Assembly (NCBI GenBank): GCA_004555245.1 | Contig: SFIS01000056.1 | Coordinates: 1 to 19,390 of the forward strand | Origin: Bacteroidales bacterium | GTDB lineage: Bacteria > Bacteroidota > Bacteroidia > Bacteroidales > Bacteroidaceae | Reading direction: 5' to 3' | Length of the DNA: 19,390 bases | The notes under the pieces: model-generated | Seen by the model: only the letters and a program-made list of their open reading frames with translations | The model's database searches: none | What the model was told of the DNA's origin: nothing | Translations under genes and position numbers: made by a program | Part shown: one piece after another, positions 16,345-19,390 of the stretch | How positions within the stretch are numbered: position 1 is the stretch's first letter | Layout of the letters: the number at the start of each line of letters is the position of its first letter

Positions 16345-17427
16345 ATGCGAAACACCTGCTTCACACCCGTACTCTGCATCACAGGTTCTGACAGCACAGG
16401 AGGTGCAGGCATACAGCCGGACATCCGCACCATCAGTGCCATGGGCGGCTATGCCGTGACCGCCGTGACCACAGTGGCGTACAACAAGCCGGACGGCAAA
16501 TTCGAGATTTTTGACATCAGACCTGACATCATACGCCAGCAAATACGCACAATCATCTCCGCTTTCCATCCACACACCGTAAAAATCGGATTGCTCCGCA
16601 CGCCGGAAACGGTGAAATATGTCCGCGATGAGATACAAGCGTGCCGCAATGTCATTCTCGTGCCAGGAACAATCTCTGCAAGCGGCAGAAAACTTGTTGA
16701 CGACCAGACTGTCAATGCCATCGTCAACCTCCTCCTGCCAGAGGCGATGCTGCTCGTCGTGAGATGTGCCGAGGCTGAAAGAATGACAAACCATGTTGTG
16801 AAATCAGAACAGGACATGATACAAGTGGCGAAAAAGCTGATGAAGTTCGGAGCCAAGTCTGTCTTGCTGCGAGGCGCAAGAATTACCGAGAACTATATAA
16901 CCACACTTTTTTTTGACGGGGAGAATGAACTTTTCTTCTCATCTCAGAACACGGAAGGATGGCTCATGCATGGTGTCAGCGGAGCATTGTCATCTGCCAT
17001 CGCCACACGCATCGCATTGGGCGATGACATCATCGATGCCATACATCACGCACACGACTATCTCCACCGTCAAATCGTTTATTCCGTCAGACATCAGCCG
17101 TCACAACAACGGCCATACGACATCTATAACGCATTCATAGCACTCGTTGCCAAGAATCACAAGAGCCGACACAAGATTCCTTTCTATGCCGAGCAACTAA
17201 ACATCTCCACAAGATACCTCTCGTCTGCAACACACACTGCTGTTGGCAAATCGCCAAAAGACATCATCGACGAATACCTTATAGAGGAAATAAAGGTCAT
17301 GCTGAAGACAACAAACCTAAACGTACAGGAAATAGCAAACCGGTTGGGTTTCTCATCACAGACGGTGCTATGCCGCCTCTTCAAACAAATCACGCACAAG
17401 ACACCTGTCGAGTACAGACTGTCGTAG
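16345..17427 (+). CDS. Degenerate ThiD-type kinase domain fused to an AraC-family DNA-binding domain
   Basis: A 360-residue protein. Residues 8-245 follow the hydroxymethylpyrimidine (phosphate) kinase fold: VLCITGSDSTGGAGIQPDIRTI (9-30), VKIGLLRTPE (79-88) and HGVSGALSSAIAT (209-221). Several positions differ from active ThiD. The DPVM motif is VPGT (106-109); the KGGH motif is LRGAR (175-179); and the catalytic GTGC loop is GVSG (210-213), with no Cys or Asp to act as base. Residues about 262-358 are a double helix-turn-helix of AraC type, ending LGFSSQTVLCRLFKQITHKTPVEYR. The likely reading is a one-component transcription regulator sensing a thiamine or vitamin B6 precursor. A residual kinase activity is not excluded. 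It is last in the pyrC-plsC-rluA run. Confidence 0.82.
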   Translation: MRNTCFTPVLCITGSDSTGGAGIQPDIRTISAMGGYAVTAVTTVAYNKPDGKFEIFDIRPDIIRQQIRTIISAFHPHTVKIGLLRTPETVKYVRDEIQACRNVILVPGTISASGRKLVDDQTVNAIVNLLLPEAMLLVVRCAEAERMTNHVVKSEQDMIQVAKKLMKFGAKSVLLRGARITENYITTLFFDGENELFFSSQNTEGWLMHGVSGALSSAIATRIALGDDIIDAIHHAHDYLHRQIVYSVRHQPSQQRPYDIYNAFIALVAKNHKSRHKIPFYAEQLNISTRYLSSATHTAVGKSPKDIIDEYLIEEIKVMLKTTNLNVQEIANRLGFSSQTVLCRLFKQITHKTPVEYRLS

Positions 17428-17595
17428 TTCGTAAACGACATTGATAATTGCCCTTATATTTGACAACGTATTTTAGGGATAGTCAATGGCAGTTTGACTG
17501 TTGTACTCTTTATTACAAGAATCGGGTGTGGGGACTCTTTGGTGAACAAGACACACCGGCTCATTTTGAACCGACGAACGAAGCAAGAGCAGAAT

Positions 17596-17626
17596 CCCAA
17601 GCTCGCTTGGGTTATGCCTTGCAAGG
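17596..17626. repeat. Hairpin and adjacent perfect palindrome
   Basis: CCCAAGC (17596-17602) and GCTTGGG (17605-17611) form a 7-bp stem separated by two bases. CCTTGCAAGG (17617-17626) is a perfect 10-bp palindrome five bases further on. No T-run follows, so it is not an ordinary terminator. Confidence 0.7.
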
Positions 17627-17804
17627 AGGAGGAAGGCGAAGCCAATCGTTGTTCTTGCTGCATTACAACAACAGCTATCACTTCCCTGGTGGACACACGC
17701 CCACAGAGCAGGAAGTCAAGACTTGGTATGCCCCATTGGCACAGAAGATGCTCATGGAGTATTCAGTTAAAAGAAGAAAGATTTTTCCGTCATTTGACAT
17801 AGTC

Positions 17805-17870
17805 TTTCTCCTTCGCGCCTCGGCATAGTCAAACGAGTTTGCCTCTGCTCTCGGCTTGGCGTCGGTTTAA
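17805..17870. repeat. Probable dispersed intergenic repeat of Bacteroidales
   Basis: The segment holds CAAACGAGTTTG (17830-17841, a 5-bp stem) flanked by two CTCGGC copies. In one frame it reads ASA-stop-SNEFASALGLA. From memory this reading, with lysine in place of the stop, turns up again and again in spurious small proteins of Bacteroides and Prevotella, which points to a dispersed element. A genome comparison is needed to confirm it. Confidence 0.4.
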
Positions 17871-17877
17871 GGGAGGA

Positions 17878-18048
17878 ATGTACAAGTATATCCATTCCGC
17901 ATATGACAGTGAAACTCAGGAACGCATGGTAGTATATCAAGCACTATATGGTAAGGAAGCAAACTGGGTTCGTCCCGAGAACATGTTTTTCGAGCAAATA
18001 ACAAGAGACGGAAGGACATTTAACCGATTCACAGAAATATTCAATTAA
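17878..18048 (+). CDS. DUF1653-domain protein (possibly shortened at the N-terminus)
   Basis: Counting from ATG 17878 the product has 56 residues. It contains most of the DUF1653 domain: SETQERMVVYQALYGKEANWVRPENMF is the family core. The function of the domain is unknown. GGAGGA stands immediately before the ATG, too close to be an ideal ribosome-binding site. In the same frame the codons just upstream read RRFKGG, which matches the normal first strand of the domain. The true protein therefore probably begins further upstream, at the TTG 17839 or at a start lost to the repeat-like sequence there. The gene ends two bases before the thioredoxin gene, so the two are likely co-translated. Confidence 0.7.
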   Translation: MYKYIHSAYDSETQERMVVYQALYGKEANWVRPENMFFEQITRDGRTFNRFTEIFN

Positions 18049-18050
18049 AT

Positions 18051-18356
18051 ATGGAAACTTTCAAAGACGTTATATCAGGCGACCAACTGGTCTTGGTCGA
18101 TTTCTTCGCCACATGGTGCCAGCCATGCAAGATGATGCACCCCATCTTAGAACAGGTGAAGGCAGTGCTGGGTGACAGAATCCGCATCATCAAGGTGGAT
18201 GTGGACAAGTATGGAGTGACAGCAAACCAATACCGCATTCAATCCGTGCCTACGCTGATGCTCTTCCGAAACGGAGAAGTATTGTGGCGCACAAGCGGTG
18301 TGGTAGATAAAGCCGAACTGCTGGCGAACTGCTGGCTACGCTTGATCCATTCTTAA
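18051..18356 (+). CDS. Thioredoxin
   Basis: A 101-residue protein, about the length of classical thioredoxin. It reduces disulfides in the cytoplasm using electrons from thioredoxin reductase. The active site is WCQPCK (22-27, C23 and C26), with glutamine where most thioredoxins have glycine. The structural aspartate VDFFATW (D17), the cis-proline loop SVPTLMLF and the FRNGEV turn are all present. The C-terminal helix ends ANCWLRLIHS with an extra cysteine. No signal peptide is visible. It follows the DUF1653 gene by two bases and precedes the broken PF11756-type gene by nine bases. Confidence 0.93.
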   Translation: METFKDVISGDQLVLVDFFATWCQPCKMMHPILEQVKAVLGDRIRIIKVDVDKYGVTANQYRIQSVPTLMLFRNGEVLWRTSGVVDKAELLANCWLRLIHS

Positions 18357-18365
18357 AATAAAAAG

Positions 18366-18663
18366 ATGAAAAGAATAAAGGAAGAGCAGCGAGTTGTGGA
18401 GCAGATGATACGTTCTGTACTGCAGGAAGAAGGAGGGCAATAATGAATTATGTCCTGGGTACCAAGAGTTGCTACAGTACGCTACTGCAAGACTGGAACG
18501 CTGTAAGTTTGGCGAGAACAAACCAACTTGCAAAAAGTGTCCCATCCACTGCTATCGTCCTCAGATGAAAGAACGAATGTGCAAAGTGATGCGCTGGGCT
18601 GGACCAAGAATGATTTTGTATCACCCGGTAGCTGCCATCAAGCATGTCATAAGAGAATTGTAA
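18366..18663 (+). pseudogene. Frameshifted gene of the nitrous oxide-stimulated promoter family (PF11756-type)
   Basis: Two frames together make one family member. From ATG 18366 the protein reads MKRIKEEQRVVEQMIRS and stops after 25 codons. The second frame carries ELCPGYQELLQYATARLERC, then GENKPTCKKCPIHCYRPQMK and VMRWAGPRMILYHP up to 18663. Dropping one T at 18413-18414 joins them as ...VEQMIRLYCRKKEGNNELCPGYQ..., exactly the family pattern, with about 98 residues in total. The family is a small cysteine-rich protein of unknown role, probably metal-binding. The break is either a true mutation or a sequencing error; there is no long homopolymer to favour error. The spacing to its neighbours is operon-like. 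Confidence 0.8.
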
Positions 18664-18673
18664 CAATAAGAAA

Positions 18674-19315
18674 ATGAGCATAAAACAGATAGAAACACTC
18701 GTCTTTGATTATGGAGGTGTCATCGTGAACATTGATGATGCTTCTGTTGTGAAAGCCATGGAGAGCCTGGGCGTAACGGCGTTCAAGCGACTAATCCATG
18801 TCCGCAAGATCAAGAGACTGATGCACCAATATATTAATGGTCTTGTAGCGGAATCAGAAACATTGAAAGAGATGCAGAGTCTTTGCCGTAAAGGAACCAC
18901 AACCGAGGATATTGAAAAAGTGCTCGAAGAGCTGTGTGGTAATCTTCCCGTAGAAAGACTGGAAGCGTTAGTCAAACTTCGGAAGCAGTACAAGGTCTAT
19001 CTGCTCAGCAACATCAACGACACGCTTTGGCAGAAGTCGGTCTGTCTGATGAAGCAGCTTGGATATTCCACGGACGAGTTGTTTGATGAAGTATTCCTCT
19101 CATACGCCATGCGGAAGGAGAAGCCATCCGTCGAAATCTATGAAGAGATGACGAAACAGACTGGATTGAATCCTGCCACCACCCTCTATTTCGATGACCG
19201 TGCCGAGAATGCCGAAGCTGGCAGAAACTTCGGCTTCCAGAGTGTACTGGTAAAGACCAATCATCTGGAGGAGCATCAGGAATGGCAAGAAATTAACAAG
19301 AATACAAAAGAATAA
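18674..19315 (+). CDS. HAD-superfamily hydrolase, YihX-like
   Basis: A 213-residue cytoplasmic haloacid dehalogenase-type hydrolase, most likely a sugar-phosphate or related phosphatase. Motif I is FDYGGVIVNID (residues 10-20), with the nucleophile Asp followed two residues later by glycine rather than the acid-base Asp. This is also seen in the YihX-type subfamily (FDLGNVIVDID). Motif II is LLSNIND, motif III is the lysine of KEKPSVEIYEEM, and motif IV is YFDDRAENAEAG. Residues about 20-95 form the helical cap. The start is ten bases behind the previous gene and the stop is four bases before the next, so it sits inside an operon-like run. Confidence 0.88.
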   Translation: MSIKQIETLVFDYGGVIVNIDDASVVKAMESLGVTAFKRLIHVRKIKRLMHQYINGLVAESETLKEMQSLCRKGTTTEDIEKVLEELCGNLPVERLEALVKLRKQYKVYLLSNINDTLWQKSVCLMKQLGYSTDELFDEVFLSYAMRKEKPSVEIYEEMTKQTGLNPATTLYFDDRAENAEAGRNFGFQSVLVKTNHLEEHQEWQEINKNTKE

Positions 19316-19319
19316 TCTT

Positions 19320-19390
19320 ATGCGCATAATAGGAAACTTACTTTGGTGGCTCTTCGGAGGTCTCGAAGCTGCCATCGGTTATTTCACCGG
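19320..19390 (+). CDS. YccF-domain inner membrane protein (5' part)
   Basis: Only 23 codons are in the window: MRIIGNLLWWLFGGLEAAIGYFTG. The pattern LLWWLFGG matches the start of YccF-domain proteins, small inner-membrane proteins of unknown function with two to four helices. It begins four bases after the HAD gene and is cut by the window edge. The assignment rests on a short hydrophobic stretch, so it is moderate. Confidence 0.6.
   Translation, partial: MRIIGNLLWWLFGGLEAAIGYFT

Larger units (their letters stand above)
17428..17877. other. Poorly coding, palindrome-rich stretch
   Basis: Frames in this 450-bp region are open for up to 126 codons but none looks convincingly like a protein from end to end. 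The most protein-like piece, about 17650-17775 on the plus strand, reads NNSYHFPGGHTPTEQEVK then TWYAPLAQKMLMEY. It may be a remnant of an unrecognised gene. The region contains a 7-bp hairpin (17596-17611), a 10-bp palindrome (17617-17626) and a repeat-like tail (about 17805-17870). Confidence 0.5.

Noticed and set aside
17420..17440. Hairpin TGTCGT...ACGACA at the end of the ThiD-AraC gene
   Set aside because: A 6-bp stem with a nine-base loop and no T-run is too weak to call a terminator.
1..19390. CRISPR array, tRNA or rRNA genes, prophage or defence island
   Set aside because: I found no regularly spaced repeats, no tRNA-like cloverleaf and no rRNA sequence; the genes are mostly housekeeping.

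Overview
The window looks like chromosomal DNA from an anaerobic member of the Bacteroidales, most likely a Prevotella-type organism. The evidence is a pyruvate:ferredoxin oxidoreductase, an anaerobic (class III) ribonucleotide reductase, DUF4369 and multi-SLBB export proteins, weak or absent Shine-Dalgarno sequences, and repeated promoter-like boxes of the Bacteroidetes TAnnTTTG type just upstream of genes. The species is inference; I ran no database search.

Left end (1-3740, minus strand): nifJ (pyruvate:ferredoxin oxidoreductase) reads leftwards and ends in a strong hairpin plus T-run terminator. Directly after the T-run, on the same strand, comes what looks like the 5' end of a group IIC intron, cut off by the window edge. 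Group IIC introns are known to insert behind intrinsic terminators. Middle (4145-8392, plus strand): an uncharacterised ATP-grasp-like protein whose start codon almost touches its promoter, a large outer-membrane-type polysaccharide export protein with one export domain and about six SLBB repeats, and greA. Then a 462-bp gap carries a promoter and a repeat-rich leader for nrdD (8855-10954), which ends in a clear terminator and has no nrdG beside it.

11170-17427 holds plus-strand genes in two groups: an FtsB/DivIC-like divisome protein overlapping a small membrane protein; then a DUF4369 lipoprotein, pyrC, a PlsC acyltransferase, an RluA-family pseudouridine synthase, a 50-residue membrane peptide and a fusion of a degenerate ThiD-type kinase fold with an AraC-type DNA-binding domain. 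The fusion is the strongest candidate here for an undescribed regulator, because the kinase motifs are retained at the fold level but altered at catalytic positions.

17428-17877 is a poorly coding, palindrome-rich stretch that resembles dispersed intergenic repeats of Bacteroidales and runs straight into a DUF1653 gene. After it follow tightly packed small genes: DUF1653, thioredoxin, a PF11756-type gene broken by an apparent one-base insertion, a HAD hydrolase and the beginning of a YccF-type membrane protein cut by the window end.
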